From Lagierella sp. (GTDB lineage: Bacteria > Bacillota > Clostridia > Tissierellales > Peptoniphilaceae), in assembly GCF_029983815.1 (NCBI RefSeq), contig NZ_JASBYU010000001.1:62001-126000 (forward strand): 64,000 nt of DNA. Reading direction: 5' to 3'. Positions 25,242 through 33,728 of this stretch are shown here, piece by piece (within the stretch, counting starts at the first letter, position 1; each line of letters opens with the position of its first letter). The notes under the pieces are model-generated. The model had not been told where the DNA came from, did not search any database, and worked only from the letters and a program-made list of their open reading frames with translations. The position numbers were made by a program, and so were the translations under genes.

Positions 25242-25580
25242 TTAATATATACCAACAATACTTGTGTTAACTTGTGCAACATTTAAACCTGTGATATTTT
25301 CTACATTTTCCTTTATTTTTGACTGTATGTTTTTAGATACCTCAGGTAATCTTACACCCATCCTCAAAATTACATTAACAGTAATTTTTACAAAGTCTCT
25401 TCCTACTTCCACTTCCACAGCTCGTGAAGCACCACGTAAACTGTCATATATATATTCTCCTAAATTGCCTGCTAGTGCCACAACTCCCTCTATTTCCAAA
25501 GCAGTTGTGCTTGCAATTTTATTTATTATTTCATTAGACATCTTCACTGTACCATTTTCAAATCTATTTTTATTCAACAT
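25242..25580 (-). CDS. Asp23/Gls24 family envelope stress protein
   Basis: A 112-aa DUF322 protein. Members such as B. subtilis YqhY lie next to nusB and have been linked to cell-envelope or fatty-acid homeostasis without a settled mechanism. The family core is visible as INKIASTTALEIEGVVALAG, then VKITVNVILRMGVRLPEV and ITGLNVAQVNTSIVGI. No membrane segment is present. In spore formers spoIIIA genes precede it; here the next gene upstream (ftsY, 25640) belongs to another operon. Confidence 0.9.
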   Translation of the reverse strand: MLNKNRFENGTVKMSNEIINKIASTTALEIEGVVALAGNLGEYIYDSLRGASRAVEVEVGRDFVKITVNVILRMGVRLPEVSKNIQSKIKENVENITGLNVAQVNTSIVGIY

Positions 25581-25639
25581 AATTAACCCCCATAATTCAT
25601 TTTAACAAATGTTATAATTCAATGCAATAAAGTAAACTA

Positions 25640-26767
25640 TTAATTAAAAATTGCTTGAATAAATTCAGTTGGTTCAAATTCCATTAGCTGATCGATTTGT
25701 TCTCCTACCCCAATATATTTTATTGGAATATTCAATTCCACTTGAAGAGGAAAAACCATACCTCCCTTAGCAGTACCATCTAACTTAGTTATTACAACAC
25801 CTGTAATATTGGCAACTTCTTTAAATTGTTTTGTTTGAAGTATCGCATTTTGGCCAGTAGTTCCATCTACAACTAGAAGAACCTCTTTTCTAGCTTCAGG
25901 ATATTCCCTGTCAATAATTCTATGAATCTTTTCTAATTCATTCATTAAATTTTTCTTATTGTGAAGTCTCCCAGCAGTATCACAAATAAGTATATCAGTG
26001 TTTTTAGACTTTGCAGAAGCAATTCCATCATACACAACAGAAGCAGGATCAGCACCCTCCTTATGAGAGATAATGTCTACCCCCGCTCTAGTAGACCACT
26101 CAGTCAACTGTTCAATGGCAGCAGCTCTAAAGGTATCTGCAGCTACCAAAGTTACGGTCTTACCTTGCTTTTTATACTTTGAAGCCAATTTTCCAATGGA
26201 TGTGGTCTTACCTACGCCGTTAACTCCTATTACAAGGATTACCAGAGGAGTATCATCAATGTCCACCCTATTATCTAAATTAGTGTCTTTCAGTTTTTTG
26301 GTCATAATATCTATAAGCATTTCCTTAACTACTTTAGCATCTTTAACCCTTTTAAGCTTAACTTGATCGGTCAACTCATCCATTATATCCATAGTAGATT
26401 CTACGCCTATATCTGCAGATATTAAAATCTCTTCCAGTTCTTCTAATAGATCTTCATCCACTTTTTGATAATTAGCTAAGACTTCATCTATTTTATTAGA
26501 AATATTGTCTCTAGTCTTTTGAAGACCTTTAAAGAGTTTGTTGAAAAAACCTTCTTCACTTTCCTTCTCATCCTCTTTAAAGCCCTGAGTATTCTCTTGT
26601 ATTTCACTATTATTGGAAATTGAAGCTTCAGACTCCATTTTCTTATCAGAAAGTTCATCTTCATCAATTTTTGCATTTTCATTTTCTAAAGATTGATCGA
26701 TTTTATCTTTCTCATTCGAATCCTTTGTCTTATTTTTTTTGAATTTATTAAAAAAATTTTCTAGCAT
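25640..26767 (-). CDS. ftsY: Signal recognition particle receptor FtsY
   Basis: The SRP receptor GTPase delivering nascent membrane proteins to SecYEG. Residues 1-75 form a highly charged membrane-targeting region, followed by the helical N domain and the G domain with GVNGVGKTTSIGKLA (about residue 183), VAADTFRAAAIEQL, DTAGRLHNKKNLM, TKLDGTAKGGM and GVGEQIDQLMEFEP. At 375 aa it is of normal length. It follows smc by 8 bp, a conserved pair in Firmicutes. Confidence 0.97.
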   Translation of the reverse strand: MLENFFNKFKKNKTKDSNEKDKIDQSLENENAKIDEDELSDKKMESEASISNNSEIQENTQGFKEDEKESEEGFFNKLFKGLQKTRDNISNKIDEVLANYQKVDEDLLEELEEILISADIGVESTMDIMDELTDQVKLKRVKDAKVVKEMLIDIMTKKLKDTNLDNRVDIDDTPLVILVIGVNGVGKTTSIGKLASKYKKQGKTVTLVAADTFRAAAIEQLTEWSTRAGVDIISHKEGADPASVVYDGIASAKSKNTDILICDTAGRLHNKKNLMNELEKIHRIIDREYPEARKEVLLVVDGTTGQNAILQTKQFKEVANITGVVITKLDGTAKGGMVFPLQVELNIPIKYIGVGEQIDQLMEFEPTEFIQAIFN

Positions 26768-26775
26768 AAAACCTC

Positions 26776-29700
26776 CTACTTTAATTTTAGGGAGATCACC
26801 TTACTCACTCCCTCTTCCTCCATACTTACCCCATATAATACATCAGCAATCTCCATTGTGGTTTTCCTATGGGATATCATTATAAATTGAGTTGATTTTG
26901 TTAAGGATCTTAGATAATTTGTATATCGAGTTATATTTGCCTCATCAAGGGCTGCATCTATTTCATCCAAAATACAAAATGGAGACGGTCTAGTTTCAAA
27001 AATAGCAAATAGCAAGGCAACGGCAGTAAGAGCCTTCTCTCCGCCAGATAGTAATGATAGACTTTGAAGCTTCTTTCCTGGTGGTTCCGCTACTATTTCA
27101 ACTCCTGAAACTAAAGGATCTGAACCTTCGAGTCTAAGTTGTGCATTTCCACCATCAAAAAGAATATTAAAGATCTTTTTAAATCTCTGATTAATATCTT
27201 TAAATGAGCTTAGGAAAATTTCCTTCATCTCCTTATCCAAGTTCGAAATAATCTCTTCAATATCCTCCTTGGATTTTAGTAAATCTTTCTTCTGATTTAG
27301 AAGAAAATTCAGATCCTCATCAACAATTTTAAACTCTTCAATTGTATCTACGCTAAAATATCCTAAATTCTTTAACTGCCTCTTTAAATCCTTTAACTCT
27401 TTTCTAGAAGGATTCTTTACCTCTTTAGTCAATGTAAATCTATCTATACATATCGAGTATTCATCTTTAACTACACGACAGATCCTGTCTAAATCTACTT
27501 TTAAATTTTGTAGTTTTTCATAATTTAACTCCAAAGAGTATTCCAACTTATTTACTATATTCTTTAAATCACTTATTTCATCTTTTTTCTTGATGAAGAT
27601 CTCGAATCTATTTTCATAGTCCAGTTCCAAACATTCAATTTCTTCATGAAATTCATTTAAATTCACTTTAAGCTGCTCTAAGTTATCTTCCAAACTAGAT
27701 ATTTCTTTAGTGCTAGTTTCAATATCAACTTCTAATTTCATCTTTCTTTCAGCATTAGAATTTAATCTAAAAGATAAATCCTTCTCTTGGTCTAAAAGAT
27801 CCTTAATATTATTAGCTAATATATTTTGATCCCGCTGCATTCCCTCTACTTTTGAAGTAATGGAGGCCTTTTTAATCTCGAATTTATTAACCTCTAACCT
27901 CGCTTCTTCCAAAGAGGAATTTAAACTCTTTTCTTGTTGGATTAAACTATTAAGTTTTAGATTTAAATCTTCAAGATCAAAGGAATTTTCATTATCGATA
28001 AATTTACCATTAATCGCCTCTAACTTCTTCTCTAATTCTAAGATTAAGGACTCCTTGACCTTTAAGTCGTTTTCATTTAACTGCAATCTCTCATCAATGA
28101 TCTTTTTCTCATTCAAATTCATTTCCTTATTTTGAATGAGTTCAGACAGTTTTCCCTTAGACTTTTTTAAATCTAAAGTTATTTTATCAATTTGAACCTT
28201 TAAAGTCTCTCTATCTTTGTATAAAGATGAAATTTCTGATTCTAATTCTATTATTTTATTGTTCCTGTTGAGGATTTCCGCAGTAAATGACTTTCCTGAA
28301 TAACCTCCTACTATGGAGCCCCAAGTATTAAATATCTCCCCATCAAGAGTTACAACTCTAAAACCCTTGTAATTCTTAGATACTTCAATAGCATCATTTA
28401 AAGTTTCTACAATTAATGTTTTATTTAAAAAGTGATTTATAAGACCTTTATATCTATTATCGACCTTTATAACTTCTGAAGCTATTGATAAAATTCTTTT
28501 ATCGTCAAATTTGACTAAATTATCCCTTTTATAGATTTTATTTAGTGGAAGAAATGTTAATCTACCAATTTTTTCCTTTTTTAAAAACTCTATCAAATCC
28601 TTAGCATCCAGCTCGTCTTCAACCACTATATTTTGTAACGAACCTCCCAAGGAGTTATTGATTGCCACCAGATACTTATCGTCAACTTCAATTAAATCTG
28701 CCAGAGTTCCTATAACCTTAGACTTAAGCCCTGTGTTTTTAATCCTATTTAAAAAATTAGAGACCTGTCTATTATATCCTTCATAATTGTCTCTAACATT
28801 TGTAAAGAATTTTAGCTCTTTGTTTTTTGTATTGAGATCAACTTCAATCTTTTGGAAATTTTCTCTTAGGATATCTAATTTTTCTTTATTTCCCTCAATT
28901 GAATCATTAATTTTAAGTAGGTTTTCCTCTTGTAAATTGAGATTTAGTTGTATTCCCTTTAAAATTTCACTAAAATTATCTTGATCCTTTTTAAGTTCCC
29001 CTAGCTGATCTTGTAAACTAAGTTTTTGGCTTTTCATTGAAGAAATATCCTCTTGCCTATTTTCCTCCAATTTTTCTCTAGTCAATCTCTCAACATTAAT
29101 TCTATTTAGATGGTCTCTTAGTTCTTCTATCTTCTTACTTTTTATTGTCAATTCTTCTTCCACTTTGATTATGTCAGTAGACATTTTATCAATCTCTGAT
29201 TCCGTATCTGTCAATTCCTGCAAACTCTTCTTTAAATTTTCTTTTAAGTTAACATCTTCTTGGTTGTATTGATTGGATTTTTCTTTTATTTCCCTTATCC
29301 TGTCTTTAAAATAATCCTGTTCTGAAGCTAGCCGTTCCACTTCTTTTATATCATTTTTTACTCTTTCCCTAGTCAAAGTTAATTTTAAATTGGAATTTTG
29401 TAATTCTTTATCGGATTTATCTGATTCAGATTTCAGATTTTTTATTTTATTTTGTAATTCTTTTAATTCCTCTTCTTCTTTTATAAAATGAGGTTCTTGT
29501 TTTGTTATTACAGTTCTATGTTCATCGATTTCATTTTTTAAATCCTTTGTTGCCTGCAGGATTTCCTCATTCTTCAAATTGATATTATCTACATCAATTA
29601 GATAATAATGTAAATCTAATAATTTTATATCTCGACTAAGTTCTAAGCCTATTGTCGCTTTCTTAGCCTGTTTAGCTAAATAATCCCTATTTTCCTGTTT

Positions 29701-30291
29701 TTGGATCAGAACATCTTCAATTCTTCCAAGGTTATTTACAGTCTTTTCAAGTTTCTTAACAGCTTCATCCTTTTTATATTTATATTTTGATATGCCTGAA
29801 GCCTCTTCAAAAATATAGCGTCTGTCCTCACTTTTATTTGAAAGGATTTCATCAATTCTACCTTGTCCTATTATTGAATAACCTTCTTTTCCAATTCCGG
29901 TATCCATAAAAAGTTCCCTGACATCCTTCAGTCTACATGGCTTTTTATTTATATAATATTCGGATTCTCCCGATCTAAAAACTCTTCTCGATACCACAAC
30001 TTTCTCATAGTCAATGGGTATCCAATGTTCACTATTGTCAAAATAGAGTGAAACTGAAGCATAATTTAGAGGGGCAATTTTCTCTGTCCCAGAAAAAATA
30101 ACATCCTCCATTTTATTCCCTCGAAGAGATTTTGCGCTTTGTTCTCCTAAAACCCAGCGAATACCATCGGAAATATTGGATTTTCCACTGCCATTAGGAC
30201 CAACAATAGCACAAATAGGTGTATTAAATTGTAAATTTACTCTATCTTTAAAAGATTTAAAACCTCTTAATTCTACTGATTCTAACTTCAA
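26776..30291 (-). CDS. smc: Chromosome segregation protein Smc
   Basis: The condensin ATPase, 1171 aa. The N-terminal head has Walker A GPNGSGKSNISDGIRWVLG (about residues 32-50) and FMDTGIGKEGYSIIGQGRIDEIL. Long coiled coils (about 170-500 and 670-1000) flank the hinge (about 510-640, beginning GLKSKVIGTLADLIEVDDKY). The C-terminal head contains the LSLLSGGEKALTAVALLFAI signature and FCILDEIDAALDEAN. It acts with ScpA and ScpB from this window. Confidence 0.98.
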   Translation of the reverse strand: MKLESVELRGFKSFKDRVNLQFNTPICAIVGPNGSGKSNISDGIRWVLGEQSAKSLRGNKMEDVIFSGTEKIAPLNYASVSLYFDNSEHWIPIDYEKVVVSRRVFRSGESEYYINKKPCRLKDVRELFMDTGIGKEGYSIIGQGRIDEILSNKSEDRRYIFEEASGISKYKYKKDEAVKKLEKTVNNLGRIEDVLIQKQENRDYLAKQAKKATIGLELSRDIKLLDLHYYLIDVDNINLKNEEILQATKDLKNEIDEHRTVITKQEPHFIKEEEELKELQNKIKNLKSESDKSDKELQNSNLKLTLTRERVKNDIKEVERLASEQDYFKDRIREIKEKSNQYNQEDVNLKENLKKSLQELTDTESEIDKMSTDIIKVEEELTIKSKKIEELRDHLNRINVERLTREKLEENRQEDISSMKSQKLSLQDQLGELKKDQDNFSEILKGIQLNLNLQEENLLKINDSIEGNKEKLDILRENFQKIEVDLNTKNKELKFFTNVRDNYEGYNRQVSNFLNRIKNTGLKSKVIGTLADLIEVDDKYLVAINNSLGGSLQNIVVEDELDAKDLIEFLKKEKIGRLTFLPLNKIYKRDNLVKFDDKRILSIASEVIKVDNRYKGLINHFLNKTLIVETLNDAIEVSKNYKGFRVVTLDGEIFNTWGSIVGGYSGKSFTAEILNRNNKIIELESEISSLYKDRETLKVQIDKITLDLKKSKGKLSELIQNKEMNLNEKKIIDERLQLNENDLKVKESLILELEKKLEAINGKFIDNENSFDLEDLNLKLNSLIQQEKSLNSSLEEARLEVNKFEIKKASITSKVEGMQRDQNILANNIKDLLDQEKDLSFRLNSNAERKMKLEVDIETSTKEISSLEDNLEQLKVNLNEFHEEIECLELDYENRFEIFIKKKDEISDLKNIVNKLEYSLELNYEKLQNLKVDLDRICRVVKDEYSICIDRFTLTKEVKNPSRKELKDLKRQLKNLGYFSVDTIEEFKIVDEDLNFLLNQKKDLLKSKEDIEEIISNLDKEMKEIFLSSFKDINQRFKKIFNILFDGGNAQLRLEGSDPLVSGVEIVAEPPGKKLQSLSLLSGGEKALTAVALLFAIFETRPSPFCILDEIDAALDEANITRYTNYLRSLTKSTQFIMISHRKTTMEIADVLYGVSMEEEGVSKVISLKLK

Positions 30292-30294
30292 ATC

Positions 30295-31359
30295 TTACCT
30301 CAACCGCTCTATATAATTCCTTAAAAAAACATCAAAATCCAGTTCTTTATTTAAATTATCTGACTCAACGTATATTTTTTTATTTTCACTTGATTTAAAT
30401 TTTAAACTTGGGATTTTGAACTTTTTAATTAAATTTTCTCTATTTGCTCCTTTATTTCCCACAAGATAATTTATTTGACTATCATTAACATAAATAGTAA
30501 CAGCTTTTTTATAAAAATCCTGCAACTCCTGTAACATGAAATCCCTATAAAGGCTTTGTAATACCAATTGTCTAATTGAAGGATGAAAAGGTCCTGCTAT
30601 TACATCCTTACCTAAAGTTATGTTGTCCGTAGGCTGTAAACCAATTCTAATAATTTCTATCTCAGAAGAATAATACATGCAAAACAGAATTTTTGTAACC
30701 TTTATGGTCTCCTCCAATGAATAGGGTTCATAATTTCCACTATTGTAAAGATCTTCTAAAAAGCTGTCTCTGATTACCAAAGTTGGATAAATTCTTACAA
30801 AGTCAGGTTCTAATTTTAAAAATTCATCAGTTGTATATATATCCCTTTCCTTATTGGATTTGTAAAGTCCCAGCATCTGCTGTAATCCTAAATCAAATCC
30901 TCTTGTCTTTATTAAGCTTGCAGAAGTCTTTACAATTTCAGAAAGATGGTTTCGTCTATTTGCAATTAAAACTTCATCAACCATGGACTGTACTCCCAGT
31001 TCTATGGTCTTGACGCCATACTTTTCTAAAGTACTTAATATTTCGTTATCAATATAGTCGGGACGAGTTGATAGCCTTAAAGAATCTACCTTTCCTTCGT
31101 CGATATATGATTTTCCTATCTTTAAAAATTCTTCCATTACATCCTTAGGAAGACCTGTAAAACTTCCACCATAAAAAGCAATTTGGGTTGTCTTTTCCCT
31201 ATTGGAGAAATAGCTTAAATATTCTTCTATCGACTTTCTAGTCTCATCAAAATCTTTAATATAATCCTGATTTGTAATCTTTCTTTGATTACAAAATATA
31301 CAATCGTTGGGACAACCATAATGAGGTACAAAAACTGGTACTATATTTATCTTACTCAA
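30295..31359 (-). CDS. Radical SAM protein, Elp3-like
   Basis: A 354-aa radical SAM enzyme with the cluster motif CPNDCIFC (Cys16, Cys20, Cys23) close to the N-terminus, AFYGGSFTGLP as the SAM-binding glycine-rich segment, and LSTRPDYID and TIELGVQSM as later barrel strands. The barrel resembles the Elp3/YhcC group, but the GNAT domain of true Elp3 is missing. The C-terminal 100 residues are unassigned. It is wedged between rnc (8-bp overlap) and smc (3-bp gap). A tRNA or nucleotide modification role is plausible from the family only. Confidence 0.88.
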   Translation of the reverse strand: MSKINIVPVFVPHYGCPNDCIFCNQRKITNQDYIKDFDETRKSIEEYLSYFSNREKTTQIAFYGGSFTGLPKDVMEEFLKIGKSYIDEGKVDSLRLSTRPDYIDNEILSTLEKYGVKTIELGVQSMVDEVLIANRRNHLSEIVKTSASLIKTRGFDLGLQQMLGLYKSNKERDIYTTDEFLKLEPDFVRIYPTLVIRDSFLEDLYNSGNYEPYSLEETIKVTKILFCMYYSSEIEIIRIGLQPTDNITLGKDVIAGPFHPSIRQLVLQSLYRDFMLQELQDFYKKAVTIYVNDSQINYLVGNKGANRENLIKKFKIPSLKFKSSENKKIYVESDNLNKELDFDVFLRNYIERLR

Positions 31360-32068
31360 AATCTATTCCCAACTTTATAATTGTATTTTTTGCAGCATCC
31401 TGTTCTGCCTGTTTTTTGTTTTTCCCAACACCTTGTTCTAAAGCTCTATTGCCAGAATATGCAGTTACATAAAAAGTCTTGTCATGATCTGGGCCTGTAG
31501 AAGAATCCAGCTTATAAGTAAGCTTTTCCTTTTTCTCCCTTTGAATGTAATTTTGTAAAATAGATTTATAATTTTGGCTAGAAGTTTCTAGATATTTCAT
31601 AAAAAGTCCTATATGTTTCTCAGTAATTAGTCTATACACAACCTCATATGAAGAATCTAAATATATCGATGCCATAAGTGCCTCAAAAGTATCGGAAAGA
31701 GTGGAGGCCCTATTTCTACCACCGGATTTTGCCTCTCCTTTTCCAAGTATAAGCAATTGACCTAATTTAAAATGATCAGCCACATAGTTAAAACTATCTT
31801 CACAGGTGACCATGCTTTTAAGTTTAGTCAATTTTCCTTCATCCTTATCCCTATGTTTTTTAAAAAAGTATTCTGCAAAGACAGCGCCTAAAATTGCGTC
31901 ACCTAAAAATTCTAATCTTTCATTAGACTTGTAATCGTCGCTTTTAGACTCGTTAACCTTTGAGATATGGTGAAAGGCGAAATCCAATAATTCAATATTT
32001 TTGAATGTATATCCTATTCGCCCTTCTAGTTCATTTAGTTCTTTGATCCGCTCTTGCTTTAATTTCAA
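31352..32068 (-). CDS. rnc: Ribonuclease III
   Basis: Double-strand-specific endoribonuclease that processes rRNA precursors. The catalytic signature is NERLEFLGDAILGAVFAEYFF (split: residues about 48-68), with the second acidic site in TLSDTFEALMASIYLD. The C-terminal dsRNA-binding domain ends with ALEQGVGKNKKQAEQDAAKNTI. The 238-aa length is normal. The order acpP-rnc-(radical SAM)-smc-ftsY is typical of clostridia. Confidence 0.97.
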   Translation of the reverse strand: MKLKQERIKELNELEGRIGYTFKNIELLDFAFHHISKVNESKSDDYKSNERLEFLGDAILGAVFAEYFFKKHRDKDEGKLTKLKSMVTCEDSFNYVADHFKLGQLLILGKGEAKSGGRNRASTLSDTFEALMASIYLDSSYEVVYRLITEKHIGLFMKYLETSSQNYKSILQNYIQREKKEKLTYKLDSSTGPDHDKTFYVTAYSGNRALEQGVGKNKKQAEQDAAKNTIIKLGIDFE

Positions 32069-32070
32069 TA

Positions 32071-32298
32071 TTAACCTCTTTTTATTTCTTCTATGTTACT
32101 TACAATATCCCATACAGTAATTATTCTGTCCAATTGGGAGTCATCTATTTCTATATCAAATTCATCTTCTAAAGCCATAACAAGCTCTATCAATCCAATA
32201 GAATCCGCTCCCAAATCTTCTCGTATAACTGTCGACATTGTAACATTTTCTACTCCATATTGTTCTTTTATTATTTCTGCAACTTTATCAAAAATCAT
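32071..32298 (-). CDS. acpP: Acyl carrier protein
   Basis: The 75-aa carrier for growing fatty acyl chains. The phosphopantetheine serine is Ser33 in DLGADSIGLIELVM; the usual DSL is DSI here, a mild variation. Acidic helix II/III residues (ALEDEFDIEIDD) are kept. It lies between plsX and rnc, with 2 bp to rnc. Confidence 0.95.
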   Translation of the reverse strand: MIFDKVAEIIKEQYGVENVTMSTVIREDLGADSIGLIELVMALEDEFDIEIDDSQLDRIITVWDIVSNIEEIKRG

Positions 32299-32308
32299 AC
32301 CTATCTCC

Positions 32309-33289
32309 TTATAAATTTTTCTCTATTTTCTTTATAACATCTTTTTCAACAAATTGAATTAATTTGTCAATTCCCTTTTCTATTGCTCTGGCATTTGAAC
32401 TTCCATGGGCCTTAAAGACAGCCTTTTTAACACCTAGTAACGGAGCTGCTCCAACCTCATTATAGTCCAAAGAATTTTTTAAGCTATATAGGGCTGGTTT
32501 CATCAATAAGGCACCTAATTTATTCCTAAAGGAAGAATTTATGCTATCTTTTAATATATCTGTAAGTAGTATGGCAGTTCCCTCAATGGATTTTAATAGC
32601 ACATTTCCAGAAAAACCATCGGAAACTATTACATCGACATCCCCTGTCAATGCATCTCTTCCTTCAATATTACCAATAAAATTAAGGTCCATTTCCTTTA
32701 AAAGCCCAAAGGTCTCTTTACGTAGAGAATCTCCTTTATTGTCCTCTGCCCCCACAGATAGTAATCCTATTCTAGGATTTTTATTTCCTAGTACTTCTTT
32801 TGAATATACATTACCCATTATGGCAAATTGGCATAACAATTCTTTACTACAATCCATATTTGCACCTGCATCAACCAATAGGACATATCCAGTTTTAGAA
32901 GGCATTACAACCGTTAAAGCACCACGGGAAATCTTATCTAGTCTTTTAGTGATTAAAGTTGCCCCAGCCAATAAAGCTCCAGTACTTCCACAGGACATAA
33001 AACCGTCATATTCTTCTTCGTTTAATTTTTTAAAACCAAGATGCATAGAAGAATTCTTTCTTCTACGAATGGCCAGTGCAGGTTCTTCATCATTTGAAAT
33101 GAATTCTGCTGTATCAATTATAGATATCCTTTTAGAATCTTTAAATTCTGTTTTTACCTTATTAATATCCTCTTCTACACCTATAAAGGTTATTTCGAGT
33201 TTTGGATGATTTTCTAAAGCCTTTAAACCACCCTCTACAACTACCTCATATCCTTTGTCAGCACCAAGAGTGTCCAATAAAATTTTCAT
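32309..33289 (-). CDS. plsX: Phosphate acyltransferase PlsX
   Basis: PlsX makes acyl-phosphate from acyl-ACP for PlsY. The 326-aa protein begins MKILLDTLGADKG, where the usual DxMGGD is altered to DTLGAD, and carries SCGSTGALLAGATLI, VDAGANMDCSKELLCQFA, VSDGFSGNVLLKSIEG and the C-terminal GAAPLLGVKKAVFKAHGSS. The ATG at 33289 with GAGGTG upstream is chosen over an earlier in-frame start. It sits at the head of plsX-acpP-rnc, behind the rpmF terminator and a TGGTAAAAT extended -10. No fapR gene is next to it. Confidence 0.95.
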   Translation of the reverse strand: MKILLDTLGADKGYEVVVEGGLKALENHPKLEITFIGVEEDINKVKTEFKDSKRISIIDTAEFISNDEEPALAIRRRKNSSMHLGFKKLNEEEYDGFMSCGSTGALLAGATLITKRLDKISRGALTVVMPSKTGYVLLVDAGANMDCSKELLCQFAIMGNVYSKEVLGNKNPRIGLLSVGAEDNKGDSLRKETFGLLKEMDLNFIGNIEGRDALTGDVDVIVSDGFSGNVLLKSIEGTAILLTDILKDSINSSFRNKLGALLMKPALYSLKNSLDYNEVGAAPLLGVKKAVFKAHGSSNARAIEKGIDKLIQFVEKDVIKKIEKNL

Positions 33290-33365
33290 ATAACACCTCA
33301 CTTCATTTTACCATAGATATAGATCAATTAATATTTTTGTGATAAAGTTCCCTAAGATTAGGATA

Positions 33366-33391
33366 TTAAAAGAGGGACCCATTCAGGTCCC
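33366..33391 (-). terminator. Terminator downstream of rpmF
   Basis: On the minus strand GGGACC (33391-33386) pairs with GGTCCC (33379-33374), followed by TCTTTTAAT. It begins 10 bp after the rpmF stop codon and separates rpmF from plsX. Confidence 0.8.
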
Positions 33392-33400
33392 GTCTAAATA

Positions 33401-33586
33401 TTATTCTGCTTCTACTGATAAAATTTCTTCGCCGTCATAATATCCACAACTTCTACAAACTCTATGTGGTAATTTAGGCTCATGGCAATTTGGGCATTCA
33501 GTTATAGTTACTCTTGGTAATCTATAAGATGATGCTCTTCTTTTATCTCTCCTAGTCTTGGAAGTTTTTCTCTTTGGTACTGCCAT
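33401..33586 (-). CDS. rpmF: 50S ribosomal protein L32
   Basis: A 61-aa ribosomal protein. The N-terminus MAVPKRKTSKTRRDKRRA is typical, and the zinc ribbon is intact (CPNCHEPKLPHRVCRSCG), so this is the Zn-containing C+ form. GGGAGGTGG precedes the ATG. The DUF177/YceD gene that usually sits just before rpmF is absent; rpmF has its own promoter right after ackA. Confidence 0.97.
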   Translation of the reverse strand: MAVPKRKTSKTRRDKRRASSYRLPRVTITECPNCHEPKLPHRVCRSCGYYDGEEILSVEAE

Positions 33587-33630
33587 TATTCCACCTCCCT
33601 TAATACTTAAATCTTATAAATTTTTACTTA

Positions 33631-33660
33631 AGTTATGGGAGGGTTATAGTCCCATAAACT
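33631..33660 (-). promoter_or_regulatory. Stem-loop in the rpmF 5' leader
   Basis: AGTTTATGGGA (33660-33650, minus strand) pairs with TCCCATAACT (33640-33631), leaving a 9-nt loop rich in CCT. It lies midway in the roughly 105-nt leader between the promoter and the ribosome binding site. It lacks a T-run, so it is not a terminator; autogenous control by L32 is possible but unproven. Confidence 0.45.
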
Positions 33661-33697
33661 AAAATTTCGTTATGATTTCTAATTATCTAACATTGGT

Positions 33698-33726
33698 ATT
33701 ATACAGATTAATATAGTCCTTGTCAA
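33698..33726 (-). promoter_or_regulatory. Consensus sigma-A promoter of rpmF
   Basis: On the minus strand TTGACA (33726-33721) and TATAAT (33703-33698) are separated by exactly 17 nt, a perfect consensus. The -35 begins 3 bp after the ackA stop codon. Confidence 0.9.
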
Positions 33727-33728
33727 TA

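Noticed and set aside
32541..33209. 222-codon plus-strand open frame
   Set aside because: It mirrors plsX in the opposite strand; plsX has full family motifs and a ribosome binding site.
33351..33362. CCTAA-GA-TTAGG palindrome upstream of plsX as a FapR operator
   Set aside because: It does not resemble the FapR consensus around TTAGTACCTAG and no fapR gene is nearby; left as an unexplained short palindrome.
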